A stretch of DNA of 21,192 nt from Clostridiales bacterium (GTDB lineage Bacteria > Bacillota > Clostridia > Oscillospirales > Oscillospiraceae), in NCBI GenBank assembly GCA_019415645.1, contig DXYV01000047.1, positions 1 to 21,192 of the forward strand. Direction: 5' to 3'. Positions 1 to 7,033 of the stretch are shown here, one piece after another (position 1 is the stretch's first letter; each line of letters starts with the position of its first letter). The notes beneath the pieces were generated by a model that searched no databases, had not been told where the DNA came from, and saw nothing but the letters and a program-made list of their open reading frames with translations. Made by a program: the position numbers and the translations under genes.

Positions 1-67
1 GAAGGGATTCGAACCCCCGACCTTTTGGTTCGTAGCCAAACACTCTATCCAGCTGAGCTACAGCCGC
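1..67 (-). tRNA. tRNA-Arg (anticodon ACG), 3' end cut by the window edge
   Basis: Read on the minus strand, the acceptor 5' strand GCGGCTG starts at 67, followed by T8-A9 and a D arm with GCTC and AGCTGGATAGA. The anticodon loop is CTACGAA, giving anticodon ACG (arginine). The T arm carries GGTTCGAATCC. The T stem pairs GGGGG with CCCTT using two G-T pairs. The last six acceptor bases and the discriminator lie beyond position 1. A TATAAT box on the minus strand at 103-108 could serve as its -10 element, but no good -35 is seen. Confidence 0.93.
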
Positions 68-155
68 ATACTGTCTCAAACTGTTTCTTCATCGACAGCT
101 TAATTATATTAGCATACTTGCCGGCAAAATGCAAGCATTATTTTCCCCTTTTTCG

Positions 156-189
156 AAAAAATTTTGGGGCGGAGCATTCGCTCCGCCCC
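156..189 (-). terminator. Rho-independent terminator of the Cys-rich small gene
   Basis: A perfect 10-bp stem (GGGGCGGAGC at 166-175 paired with GCTCCGCCCC at 180-189) has a 4-base loop. On the minus strand it is followed by AAAATTTTTT. It sits about 30 bases downstream of the stop codon of the small Cys/Gly-rich gene and separates it from the tRNA gene. Confidence 0.8.
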
Positions 190-218
190 AGGCAGGTCGT
201 CTTCCGCTATGGATCGTC

Positions 219-401
219 TCAGCAGCCGCAGCCGTTGTCACAGCCGCAGCCACCGCAGCCACCGCAGCCGCAGCCGCCACAGCAGCAGTTGTTATTGTTT
301 CCGCTCCAGCCGCCGCCACAGCAGCAGCACAGGACCACCAGGATAATGATAATCCACAGGCAGCTGCCGCCGCCCCAACCGCAACCGTTATTGCACCCCA
401 T
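219..401 (-). CDS. Small Cys/Gly-rich single-pass membrane protein (hypothetical)
   Basis: This is a 60-residue protein with 17 cysteines and many glycines. It begins MGCNNGCGWGGGSC, has a hydrophobic stretch at residues 15-24 (LWIIIILVVL), runs straight into four consecutive cysteines (25-28), and ends in a tail of CCC, CGC, GGC and CGC units. The start is supported by AGGAGGT nine bases upstream and the end by a terminator at 156-189. It is therefore very probably a real gene despite its size and low complexity. Similar glycine/cysteine-rich one-helix microproteins occur in Firmicutes, some called sporulation-associated (YjcZ-like), but I cannot assign this one to a family. Function unknown. 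Metal binding or a disulfide-linked coat or envelope component would fit the composition, but that is inference. Confidence 0.72.
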   Translation of the reverse strand: MGCNNGCGWGGGSCLWIIIILVVLCCCCGGGWSGNNNNCCCGGCGCGGCGGCGCDNGCGC

Positions 402-485
402 GTTTGAAGTACCTCCTAATCAAGATTGAGCCCGGCGGGCTTTGCCGCTCTGCGCCGTCTCAGTCCTATCTTATGCCGGGGCGCA

Positions 486-515
486 AAAATGGTGCCGCCC
501 GGAACAGGCGGCACC
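486..515 (-). terminator. Terminator of the rex - SLH operon
   Basis: A perfect 9-bp stem, GGTGCCGCC (491-499) with GGCGGCACC (507-515), has a 7-base loop. On the minus strand it is followed by ATTTTTGC. It starts 11 bases beyond the stop codon of the SLH gene. Confidence 0.85.
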
Positions 516-526
516 AGATTCTGCAT

Positions 527-1633
527 TTAAGTTCCGTTTGCCCAGTTCTGGAAACGCTGGAGCATCGTCGCTACCTCGGCCCGGGAGGCGTTGTTGCCGG
601 GGAGAAGCGTACCGCCGTCGGCGCCGCTGATGATTCCGGCTCCGACCGCCCAGCTCATACCCTCCTGTGCCCAGTCGCTCACCCGCTGGTAGTCGGCGTA
701 GACGGTCAAATCGCCCGTCTGGGAGACGTCCAGCCCCCGATACGTCCCGGCATAGCGGTAGAGCATGGAGGCGATCTGTTCTCTGGTGATGCTCACTGCG
801 GGGCCATAGGTCCCATCGCCCAGGCCGTTGACGATTCCGTTGGCGGCCGCCCACTCGATTCCGACCGTGTACCACTGGCCGTCGGCCACATCTGGGAAGG
901 TCCCCTGATAGGCCATGGCCGGCTGCCCCTCCATGCGGTAGAGCACCGTGGCCAGCATGGAGCGGTCCATGGTGGCGGTAGGTGCAAACTGTGTGGCCGT
1001 CACACCCTGGAACAGGCCCTGCTCCGTCACATAGCGGACCGCGTCATAAAACCAGTCCTTCGACTGGACCAGGTCGGTAAAGCCGGTTACGTCCTCACTG
1101 CTCTCCGTCTTGCTCCAGGCGCCCTCCACAGTCGCCGAGGCGGCGTCAGACAGAACGCTGATTGTCACGGAAGTGCCCTCCCCGCCGTTGATATAGCGGT
1201 GATAGGAGGTCAGCCGAGTGCCTGCGGACACCTCGGCCCCGGTGGTGGCATCGACCAGAGTCGCCGAGGCGGTGGCGGCTCCCTCGATCCACACCAGCGT
1301 CGCGCCGGCGGCCAGGGTAAGGGTGTCGCCCCGCTTGACGGTCTGCGCCGCCGCGGAGGTGCTGTAATTCCAGTCGGAATCGCTTTCCGCCCCGCCGAGG
1401 GAGGCCAGATAGGAGTTGCCAAGACCGTCCAGCCGCTCAATGGCTGCATCGTAGACCGCCTGGGTGGAGGTTTTTGCCCGGGCCTGAAGCGTCTGCTGCA
1501 GCGCCGGCAGGAAGGTGTTGTTGAGATAGCTGACGGAAACCAGCGAGTCGGACGCGCCGCCTGCGGCATAGGCCTGTACACCGCAGAGAAGAAGCACCCC
1601 CGCCAGCAGACAAGGCAGGATTCGTTTGTTCAT
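527..1633 (-). CDS. Secreted S-layer-homology (SLH) domain protein
   Basis: This is a 368-residue exported surface protein. Residues 1-24 form a signal peptide (basic MNKR, hydrophobic core, cleavage likely after AYA). Residues 25-180 are a domain I do not recognise: a helical stretch and then a beta-rich part containing TVKRGDTLTLAAGATLVW. Three SLH repeats follow at roughly 185-238, 246-298 and 310-362, each with the F-x-D-V...W-Y/A...A...G-I-x-x-G pattern and the R-x-E/Q motif. SLH repeats normally bind secondary cell-wall polymers and hold the protein to the envelope. The ATG overlaps the rex stop (ATGA at 1630-1633), so translation is probably coupled. GAGGAG lies 5-10 bases upstream inside rex. 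A terminator follows at 486-515. Identification as an SLH protein is secure. The role of the N-terminal domain is unknown. Confidence 0.93.
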   Translation of the reverse strand: MNKRILPCLLAGVLLLCGVQAYAAGGASDSLVSVSYLNNTFLPALQQTLQARAKTSTQAVYDAAIERLDGLGNSYLASLGGAESDSDWNYSTSAAAQTVKRGDTLTLAAGATLVWIEGAATASATLVDATTGAEVSAGTRLTSYHRYINGGEGTSVTISVLSDAASATVEGAWSKTESSEDVTGFTDLVQSKDWFYDAVRYVTEQGLFQGVTATQFAPTATMDRSMLATVLYRMEGQPAMAYQGTFPDVADGQWYTVGIEWAAANGIVNGLGDGTYGPAVSITREQIASMLYRYAGTYRGLDVSQTGDLTVYADYQRVSDWAQEGMSWAVGAGIISGADGGTLLPGNNASRAEVATMLQRFQNWANGT

Positions 1634-2265
1634 GGCTGCTCCTCAGAGATCATGTAGCTTAAGGTAAGTAGACTGTCCGCAAAGTGGACGTTCTCCACCT
1701 TGACGTCGGACTGGGTGATAGGCAGTTCCATATTGGTGAAATTCCATACGCCCTTGACCCCGGCGTTCACCAGCCGCTGCGCGGTATTGACCGCCACCAC
1801 CGCCGGCACAGTCAAAACGCCGACGCTGACCGGGTGCTCTGCGATGAAGGTCTCCAGCATATCCACATGGTACACCGGGATTCCGCCCAGGCGGGTGCCC
1901 ACTACCGTGGGCTCCACATCAAAGGCGGCGATCAGGCGAAAGCCGTTCATCCGGAAGGGGAAGTTTTCGATCAGGGCCCGGCCCAGGTTGCCCGCGCCCA
2001 GAATGATCGCCGTATGGTGCTCGTTCATACCCAGAATATCCGCCACTTCCGCCCGGAGACGCTCCACATTATACCCGTACCCCTGCTGTCCAAATTCGCC
2101 GAAGCAGGACAGGTCCTGCCGGATCTGGGAGGCGGTCAGGCCCATGGAACTGGCCAGCGCGCTGGAGGAGATTCGAATGGTCCCGCTGCGGTACAGGTCG
2201 TCCAGGTGGCGGTAATAACGCGGCAGCCGCCGGATGACGGCCGTGGAAATTTTTGCTTTCTTCAT
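1630..2265 (-). CDS. rex: Redox-sensing transcriptional repressor Rex
   Basis: This is a 211-residue protein, the normal Rex length. Residues 1-80 form the winged-helix DNA-binding domain (ISTAVIRRLPRYYRHLDDL, then SASQIRQDL-like TASQIRQDLSCFGEFG and GYGYNV). Residues 84-200 form a Rossmann NAD(H)-binding domain with G90-A-G-N-L-G95. The C-terminal helix is the domain-swapped one. Rex represses fermentation and respiration genes and is released when the NADH/NAD+ ratio rises. I chose ATG at 2265. An in-frame GTG at 2301 is about where transcription should begin, given the promoter at 2306-2334, so it cannot be used. The SD is weak (GGAAAG, about 16 bases away). It overlaps the SLH gene downstream by 4 bases. 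Confidence 0.95.
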   Translation of the reverse strand: MKKAKISTAVIRRLPRYYRHLDDLYRSGTIRISSSALASSMGLTASQIRQDLSCFGEFGQQGYGYNVERLRAEVADILGMNEHHTAIILGAGNLGRALIENFPFRMNGFRLIAAFDVEPTVVGTRLGGIPVYHVDMLETFIAEHPVSVGVLTVPAVVAVNTAQRLVNAGVKGVWNFTNMELPITQSDVKVENVHFADSLLTLSYMISEEQP

Positions 2266-2305
2266 GACTATCACATCGGTTCTTTCCAAAGGTTGATACA
2301 CAATT

Positions 2306-2334
2306 ATTTTACTTCACGAACATAAAGTTGTCAA
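2306..2334 (-). promoter_or_regulatory. Sigma-A promoter for rex - SLH
   Basis: On the minus strand TTGACA (2334-2329) is followed by a 17-base spacer and TAAAAT (2311-2306). Transcription should start near 2299, giving a leader of about 35 bases to the rex ATG. Confidence 0.8.
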
Positions 2335-2346
2335 TTTTTTTAACAA
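2328..2346 (-). promoter_or_regulatory. Possible Rex operator over the rex -35 box
   Basis: The minus strand reads TTGTTAAAAAAATTGACAA. This resembles the clostridial Rex site TTGTTAA-N4-TTAACAA, but it has one mismatch in the right half and a spacer of 5 instead of 4. It covers the -35 box of the rex promoter, where autorepression would act. The spacing difference keeps this tentative. Confidence 0.35.
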
Positions 2347-2385
2347 TCTTTTTCGGGGCAGAACTGATTTCCTGCCGTTCCGCCC

Positions 2386-2415
2386 AAGGACATCCGCGGT
2401 GTATGTCCTTCTTTT
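2386..2415 (+). other. Stem-loop in the rex / ferritin-like intergenic region
   Basis: A perfect 8-bp stem, AAGGACAT (2386-2393) with ATGTCCTT (2403-2410), has a 9-base loop and is followed by CTTTT on the plus strand. It lies between divergent genes, about 140 bases before the ferritin-like gene. It could be a weak terminator or an attenuator-like leader element. The rest of the 2347-2554 gap shows no convincing promoter. Confidence 0.3.
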
Positions 2416-2554
2416 GTACAATCTTCCAGGCGCCGATTCGTGTCCCGGCTTTCCGCTTGCAGATTATCACATTGCATTTTGCCTTTTCCGGAAATCTGGC
2501 GCGGATCCCGTATGGTTTGGATCTGGGCGGACAGACTAAGGGCGAGGTGATGTT

Positions 2555-2983
2555 ATGCTGCCGGAAACGGAACTGCTGCAATATATCCACAAGACGGCGG
2601 AGATGGGCTGCGAAGGGATTCAGGCGGTGATCGAATACGCGGAGGACCCGGCTCTGCGCACGGTCCTGAAGGACCAGATGGCCGAGTATCAAAAGCTCAG
2701 CCACTCTGCGGCGGAGCTGCTCCACAAGCGGGGCGAGGAGCCCGCTTCAGTCGGCACCGTGGCGAAAGCTTCTGCCGAGCTCATGTCCGCCGGGAAGCTG
2801 CTTTTGGACCGCTCAACCTCCAAAATCGCGGAAATGACCATCCAGGGGAATAATGCGGGTATCAGCAAGACGCTCCAGCATCTGCACGACTACCGGGGGA
2901 ACGACCGGCCGGTCCGGACGCTGGCCAATCGCCTGCTGTCCACGGAGCAGGCGAACGTCACACAGCTCCAGGCCTTCCTGTAA
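2555..2983 (+). CDS. Ferritin-like four-helix protein (DUF2383-like)
   Basis: This is a 142-residue, almost entirely helical protein with no signal peptide or membrane segment. Four helices are apparent at about 3-30, 31-60, 68-112 and 118-142. The third carries the STSKIAEMTIQGNNAGI stretch typical of small clostridial ferritin-like proteins of this type. Acidic and histidine residues are present in the helices, but I cannot match a full di-iron ligand set, so metal binding is not shown. GAGGTG lies six bases before the ATG. The gene is divergent from rex. The PHP-helicase gene follows 136 bases downstream but has its own promoter. Family assignment is moderately sure and biochemical role is unknown. 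Confidence 0.75.
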   Translation: MLPETELLQYIHKTAEMGCEGIQAVIEYAEDPALRTVLKDQMAEYQKLSHSAAELLHKRGEEPASVGTVAKASAELMSAGKLLLDRSTSKIAEMTIQGNNAGISKTLQHLHDYRGNDRPVRTLANRLLSTEQANVTQLQAFL

Positions 2984-2997
2984 GCGCACGCTGTGGG

Positions 2998-3037
2998 CCG
3001 GACTGCGGGGACCGGACACGGGCCTCCTGCGGTCCGG
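2998..3037 (+). other. GC-rich stem-loop after the ferritin-like gene
   Basis: CCGGACTGC (2998-3006) can pair with GCGGTCCGG (3029-3037), with one G-T pair and a 22-base loop. It lies just after the stop codon at 2983. There is no T run after it, so a terminator role is uncertain. Confidence 0.3.
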
Positions 3038-3039
3038 CA

Positions 3040-3068
3040 TTGCTTCCAGCCTGAAACAGGGGTATAAT
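3040..3068 (+). promoter_or_regulatory. Promoter for the PHP-helicase gene
   Basis: TTGCTT (3040-3045), a 17-base spacer and a perfect TATAAT (3063-3068) on the plus strand. Transcription should start near 3075, about 45 bases before the ATG at 3120. Confidence 0.7.
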
Positions 3069-3119
3069 GGAACCAATCAGAACCGGAGACGCCCTCGTGT
3101 CCGGAAGGAGGCTGCCCCG

Positions 3120-6100
3120 ATGTATTTTGCCGATCTCCATATCCACTCCCGCTTTTCCCGCGCCACCAGCCGGGACTGCGACCTGCCCCACCTGGACTGG
3201 TGGGCCCGGCGCAAGGGGATCCAGCTGGTGGGGACCGGGGATTTCACCCACCCGGCCTGGCGCGCCGAATGGAAGGAGCTGCTGATACCCGACGGCTCGG
3301 GCTTCTACACCCTCCGGGAGGAGGCAAGACTGCCGGACGAGGCCCCGGGGGAAACGCCCCGCTTTGTGGTCTCCGGGGAGATCAGTTCCATCTATAAGCG
3401 GCATGGTAAGACCCGCAAGGTACATAATGTGATCCTGCTGCCCAGTCTGGAGGCGGCCGACGAGCTTGCCGCCCGGCTGGAGGCCATCGGGAACCTCCAC
3501 TCGGACGGACGGCCCATTTTAGGGCTGGACAGCCGGGACCTGCTGGAGCTGACTCTGGAGACCTGCCCGGACGCGGAATTGATTCCGGCCCACATCTGGA
3601 CGCCCCATTTTTCGGTGTTTGGCGCGTTTTCCGGCTTTGACTCTCTGGAGGAGTGCTTCGGCGACCTGACGCCTCAGATTCATGCGGTGGAGACGGGACT
3701 CTCCTCCGACCCGCCCATGAACTGGCGGGTTTCCCAGCTGGACGGCCTTACCCTGGTGTCCCATTCCGACGCCCATTCGCCCGCCAAGCTGGGCCGGGAG
3801 GCCGACCGGCTGGATACCGGGCTCTCCTATCCGGAGCTGCTCCACGCCCTCCGCACCGGTGAGGGCTTTCTGGGCACGGTGGAGTTCTTCCCGGAGGAGG
3901 GCAAATACCATCTGGACGGACACCGGAACTGCGGTGTGTGCCTGACGCCGGCGGAGACCGAGCAGCGGGGCGGCCTGTGTCCGGTCTGCGGCAAAAAGCT
4001 GACCATCGGGGTGGAGCACCGGGTCGAGGAACTGGCCGACCGTCCCGCCGGATTCCGTCCTTCCGGGGCCAAGCCCTACGAGAGCCTGGCCCCGCTGCCC
4101 GAGGTGATCGCCGCTTCCACGGGGCACTCCGCCGCCGGAAAGCAGACGCAGGCCCTGTATGAGCAGATGCTCCGCACCCTGGGACCGGAATTTCAGATCC
4201 TGCGGGAGACGCCGATTCCGGACATTGAAGCGGCGGCAGGCCCCTGCGTGGCGGAGGGAATCCGCCGCCTCCGGCTGGGGCAGGTGGAGCGCCGGCCCGG
4301 CTTTGACGGGGAATACGGGGTCATCTCCCTGCTCACGCCGGCGGAACGGGAGCGGCTCAACGGCCAGCTCTCCCTGTTCGTGCCTGAGACGGCCCGCCGC
4401 CCGGCCAAACGCACCGGCTCCGCCAAGCGAGCCTCCGCTGCGGCGGGACGGACAGCCCAGGGCGCGCATCCCGCCGCCCTTAATCCCCAGCAGAAGGCGG
4501 CGGTGACGGCAGAGGAGGCTGAGGTGGCGGTGGTGGCCGGGCCGGGGACGGGAAAGACCAATACGCTGACCGCCCGCATTGCCTGGCTGGTGGAGGAGAA
4601 GGGGGTACGGCCGGAGGAGATCACCGCCGTCACCTTTACCAATCAGGCCGCCGAAGAGATGCGCCGCCGTCTGGAAGCGCGCCTTGGGGACAAGCGCGCC
4701 GTGGCGCGCATGACCATCGGCACCTTCCATGCCATCTGCCTGGAGCTGCTGGGGGACGTCCGGCTGGCGGGCCGCATGACGACGCTGGACCTGGCCGCAC
4801 AGGCCTGCGGCGCACTGCACAGCCGGAAGCGCCCCGGAAGCGTCCTACGGGCGGTCTCCCAGATCAAGAATGGGGCGTCTCCGGAGGACGCGGATCTGTC
4901 CCAGGAGCTGTACGACGCTTACTGCGCGCGCCTCCGGGCCGCAGGCGCCCTGGATTTTGACGACCTGCTGCTGGAGGCGCGGAAGGTGGACACCACGGGG
5001 CGGCGGGCCTTCCGGCATCTGCTGGTGGACGAGTTCCAGGACATCAACGACGTGCAGTATGAGCTGCTCCTCCGCTGGCATCAGGGCGGCCAGAGCCTGT
5101 TCGTCATCGGCGATCCGGACCAGTCCATCTACGGATTCCGGGGCGCCAGCGGCCGCTGCTTCCAGCGCCTGCGTGGGGACTTTCCGGCCCTGCGGGAGAT
5201 CGCACTTCAAGAGAATTACCGCTCTTCGCCGGAGATTCTGAACGCCGCCCAGGCGGTCCTGACCCGTGATTCGGGGGATGCGCCTGCCCTCACGCCGCGC
5301 TGCCCCTCCGGCCCGGCGGTCCGGCTGGTTCAGGCGGAGAGCAGCTTTGCCGAGGGCGTGTTCGTCGCCAAAGAGATCAGCCGGATGACCGGCGGCGTGG
5401 ATATGCTGGAGGCCCAGGCCCTGGGGGCGGAGCGGGGAAGCCGCTCCTTTTCTGATATCGCGGTGCTCTGCCGCACCCACCGGCAGCTGGAACAGCTGGA
5501 ATCCTGCCTGCACCACGACGGAATCCCCTGTCTCGTCAGCGGTTGGGACGCGGTACTGGAGGCGGATGAGATCCGGGGCGCCCTAGCCTTTCTGCACAGC
5601 CTGTCCGACCGGACCGATCTTGCTGCGGTGGAGACCGCCCTGCGCCTGCTGTGGCACTGCCCGGAGGACCTGATTCCCCAGGCCCGGGCGCTTTGGCGGA
5701 ACACCGAGCCCGAAGCATTGGAATCCGCCGTCGCGGAGATCCCGCCTTTGCAGGCCTGGGCGCAGCGGGCCGCCCAGTGGTTCCCCCTTCCTGCGAAGGA
5801 GAAGCCCCGGGAGCAGATCGGCCGCTGGATCGCCCAATTCGGTTCCACACCGGCCCTGGAGCGGCTGCTCAGCACAGCGGCTCTCTATGACAGTGTGGCT
5901 TCCCTCTGGCGCGCCCTGATTCTCGGCGAAGAGGCGGACCTGCGCCGCGCGGACGGCAAGGGGTGGGAATCCGGCGCTGTGCGCCTTATGACCCTCCACG
6001 CCTCCAAGGGCCTGGAGTTCCCGGTGGTGTTTGTGGCCGGACTGGATGCCGGAGCGCTCCCGCTGGAGCGGCCCGGCCGTCCTGCGGACGGCGGGGAGGA

Positions 6101-6269
6101 GCGGCGGCTGCTCTATGTGGGCATGACGCGGGCCCGGGAGGAGCTGATTCTCACGGCCGGCCCGGAGTTGTCCCCCTTCCTGAAGGACCTGCCGGCTTCC
6201 GTCCGTCGGGAACATGTCCAAAAGAGGGAGCGTCCCGCAGAGCAGCTCAGTCTGTTTACGCTTCCATAA
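3120..6269 (+). CDS. PHP-domain phosphoesterase fused to UvrD/Rep-type helicase
   Basis: This is a 1049-residue two-enzyme fusion. Residues 1-400 are a PHP phosphoesterase (COG1379-like) with H7-x-H9 in DLHIHSRFS, GTGDFTHP, PAHIWTPHFS and SHSDAHSPAKLGREA. A four-cysteine zinc ribbon sits inside it (C271, C274, C287, C290). Residues 460-1049 are a superfamily 1 helicase: Walker A GPGTGKT 474-480, Ia VTFTNQAAEEM, GTFHAICLELL, DEFQD 637-641, GDPDQSIYGFRGA, NYRSSPEIL, LMTLHASKGLEFPVVF and GMTRAR from 1001. QLSLF, the consensus beta-clamp-binding motif, occurs twice, at 416-420 in the linker and 1042-1046 near the C terminus. The start is ATG at 3120 with AAGGAGG eight bases upstream. The frame is open further upstream, but that part overlaps the preceding gene. 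Likely role: DNA repair or replication-linked processing. The PHP substrate is unknown. Confidence 0.93.
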   Translation: MYFADLHIHSRFSRATSRDCDLPHLDWWARRKGIQLVGTGDFTHPAWRAEWKELLIPDGSGFYTLREEARLPDEAPGETPRFVVSGEISSIYKRHGKTRKVHNVILLPSLEAADELAARLEAIGNLHSDGRPILGLDSRDLLELTLETCPDAELIPAHIWTPHFSVFGAFSGFDSLEECFGDLTPQIHAVETGLSSDPPMNWRVSQLDGLTLVSHSDAHSPAKLGREADRLDTGLSYPELLHALRTGEGFLGTVEFFPEEGKYHLDGHRNCGVCLTPAETEQRGGLCPVCGKKLTIGVEHRVEELADRPAGFRPSGAKPYESLAPLPEVIAASTGHSAAGKQTQALYEQMLRTLGPEFQILRETPIPDIEAAAGPCVAEGIRRLRLGQVERRPGFDGEYGVISLLTPAERERLNGQLSLFVPETARRPAKRTGSAKRASAAAGRTAQGAHPAALNPQQKAAVTAEEAEVAVVAGPGTGKTNTLTARIAWLVEEKGVRPEEITAVTFTNQAAEEMRRRLEARLGDKRAVARMTIGTFHAICLELLGDVRLAGRMTTLDLAAQACGALHSRKRPGSVLRAVSQIKNGASPEDADLSQELYDAYCARLRAAGALDFDDLLLEARKVDTTGRRAFRHLLVDEFQDINDVQYELLLRWHQGGQSLFVIGDPDQSIYGFRGASGRCFQRLRGDFPALREIALQENYRSSPEILNAAQAVLTRDSGDAPALTPRCPSGPAVRLVQAESSFAEGVFVAKEISRMTGGVDMLEAQALGAERGSRSFSDIAVLCRTHRQLEQLESCLHHDGIPCLVSGWDAVLEADEIRGALAFLHSLSDRTDLAAVETALRLLWHCPEDLIPQARALWRNTEPEALESAVAEIPPLQAWAQRAAQWFPLPAKEKPREQIGRWIAQFGSTPALERLLSTAALYDSVASLWRALILGEEADLRRADGKGWESGAVRLMTLHASKGLEFPVVFVAGLDAGALPLERPGRPADGGEERRLLYVGMTRAREELILTAGPELSPFLKDLPASVRREHVQKRERPAEQLSLFTLP

Positions 6270-6306
6270 TCCATCCTAATCCTCCACAAAAAGGAATTAT
6301 ACTTCC

Positions 6307-6335
6307 TTGTTCTTCCTTTTCCTCCATATTATCAT
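6307..6335 (+). promoter_or_regulatory. Promoter for the XRE regulator gene
   Basis: TTGTTC (6307-6312), a 17-base spacer and TATCAT (6330-6335), with transcription expected near 6342. The surrounding AT-rich pyrimidine tract contrasts with the GC-rich coding sequence. No terminator is visible between the helicase stop and this promoter. Confidence 0.55.
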
Positions 6336-6360
6336 ATAGCATTGAGGAGGGATTAGGCCA

Positions 6361-6813
6361 ATGGATCTTTCATTGCTCGGCAACAATCTGAAATCCATAA
6401 GAGTGCAGCGCGGCTATTCGCAGGAGAAAGCGGCGGAGCTATGCGGGGTCAGCGAAAAAACCATCGGCATGATCGAGCGCGCGCAGGCGAATGTCACCGT
6501 CGGAATCTTGTCGCAAATCGAAACCGGCTATCGCGTGTCCCTGAAGGACCTGCTCCGTGACGATCAGGAGGCGGAGGAGGAGCTTTCGGACGGCATTGAA
6601 TACTTTGTTATCGTGGAGCCCTGCCGGGAACCGGACCGGTTCGCCTATGGGATCATGGCCTGCAAGACAGATGTAGACCGCTCCGTTCTGCTGCAGGTAG
6701 TTCACGACGTCACCACCCGGCCGGACTTTGCCCTGGAACTGATTCGCGATTTCAACTCCTATCAGCTGTCCCCTCTGCACCTTCTGGACGTGATTTTGGA
6801 CCGCATCTCCTGA
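6361..6813 (+). CDS. XRE-family regulator with DUF6514-like C-terminal domain
   Basis: This is a 150-residue cytoplasmic protein. Residues 6-62 form a helix-turn-helix of the XRE/Cro type (LKSIRVQRGYSQEKAAELCGV, recognition helix SEKTIGMIERAQ). Residues 75-150 form a second domain with YFVIVEP, a central AYGIMA and FNSYQLSPLHLLDVILDRI. That closing pattern is like DUF6514, a small domain found in Firmicutes. GAGGAGG lies nine bases upstream of the ATG. The gene follows the helicase gene by 91 bases but has its own likely promoter, and a hairpin follows. Targets are unknown. The DNA-binding assignment is sure and the DUF6514 match is from memory of the pattern. Confidence 0.85.
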   Translation: MDLSLLGNNLKSIRVQRGYSQEKAAELCGVSEKTIGMIERAQANVTVGILSQIETGYRVSLKDLLRDDQEAEEELSDGIEYFVIVEPCREPDRFAYGIMACKTDVDRSVLLQVVHDVTTRPDFALELIRDFNSYQLSPLHLLDVILDRIS

Positions 6814-6826
6814 CCCGCGCAGAGTA

Positions 6827-6857
6827 GACCCCCTTCGGTGAAATGCCGGAGGGGGTC
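6827..6857 (+). terminator. Hairpin after the XRE gene, probable terminator
   Basis: GACCCCCTTCGG (6827-6838) pairs with CCGGAGGGGGTC (6846-6857), 12 bp with one G-T pair and a 7-base loop. The following bases CGCTTTG give only a short T run, so it may work poorly as a terminator on its own. Confidence 0.55.
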
Positions 6858-6974
6858 CGCTTTGTGCCAGCGAACGGAGACACCCACCGGGGCCTTGACC
6901 GCTATGATTGATTTCTCTCAGAAACGATTCGGCAGTTTGCCTTTACGGAGAAAATAGGATGCCCCCAAGAGACC

Positions 6975-7013
6975 AAAAAGCAGGACACGCAGACAAGGCG
7001 TGTCCTGCTTTTT
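6975..7013. terminator. Bidirectional terminator between XRE and flippase genes
   Basis: A perfect 16-bp inverted repeat (AAAAAGCAGGACACGC at 6975-6990, GCGTGTCCTGCTTTTT at 6998-7013) has a 7-base loop. The A and T ends give a T run on both strands, so it can stop the plus-strand XRE transcript and the minus-strand flippase transcript. Confidence 0.88.
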
Positions 7014-7033
7014 GCAGGTTCCCGGAGATGGGG

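Noticed and set aside
225..330. Short CAGCCG/CAGCAG repeat tract, possibly a microsatellite or CRISPR-like array
   Set aside because: Units are 3-6 bases with no spacers; they are the Cys and Gly codons of the small gene read from the opposite strand.
25..429. Plus-strand open frame rich in Pro/Gln and other plus-strand frames over 219-401
   Set aside because: They are the complement of the Cys/Gly-rich gene; its GCC/GCA/TGC codons give low-complexity frames on the other strand. The minus-strand gene has the SD and terminator.
404..1657. Long antisense open frame opposite the SLH gene
   Set aside because: It has no SD, no family-like sequence, and is fully explained by GC-rich codon use of the SLH gene.
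2853..3119. Upstream extension of the PHP-helicase frame (89 extra residues)
   Set aside because: It overlaps the ferritin-like gene, lies before the TATAAT promoter at 3063, and the PHP domain starts exactly at the SD-supported ATG at 3120.
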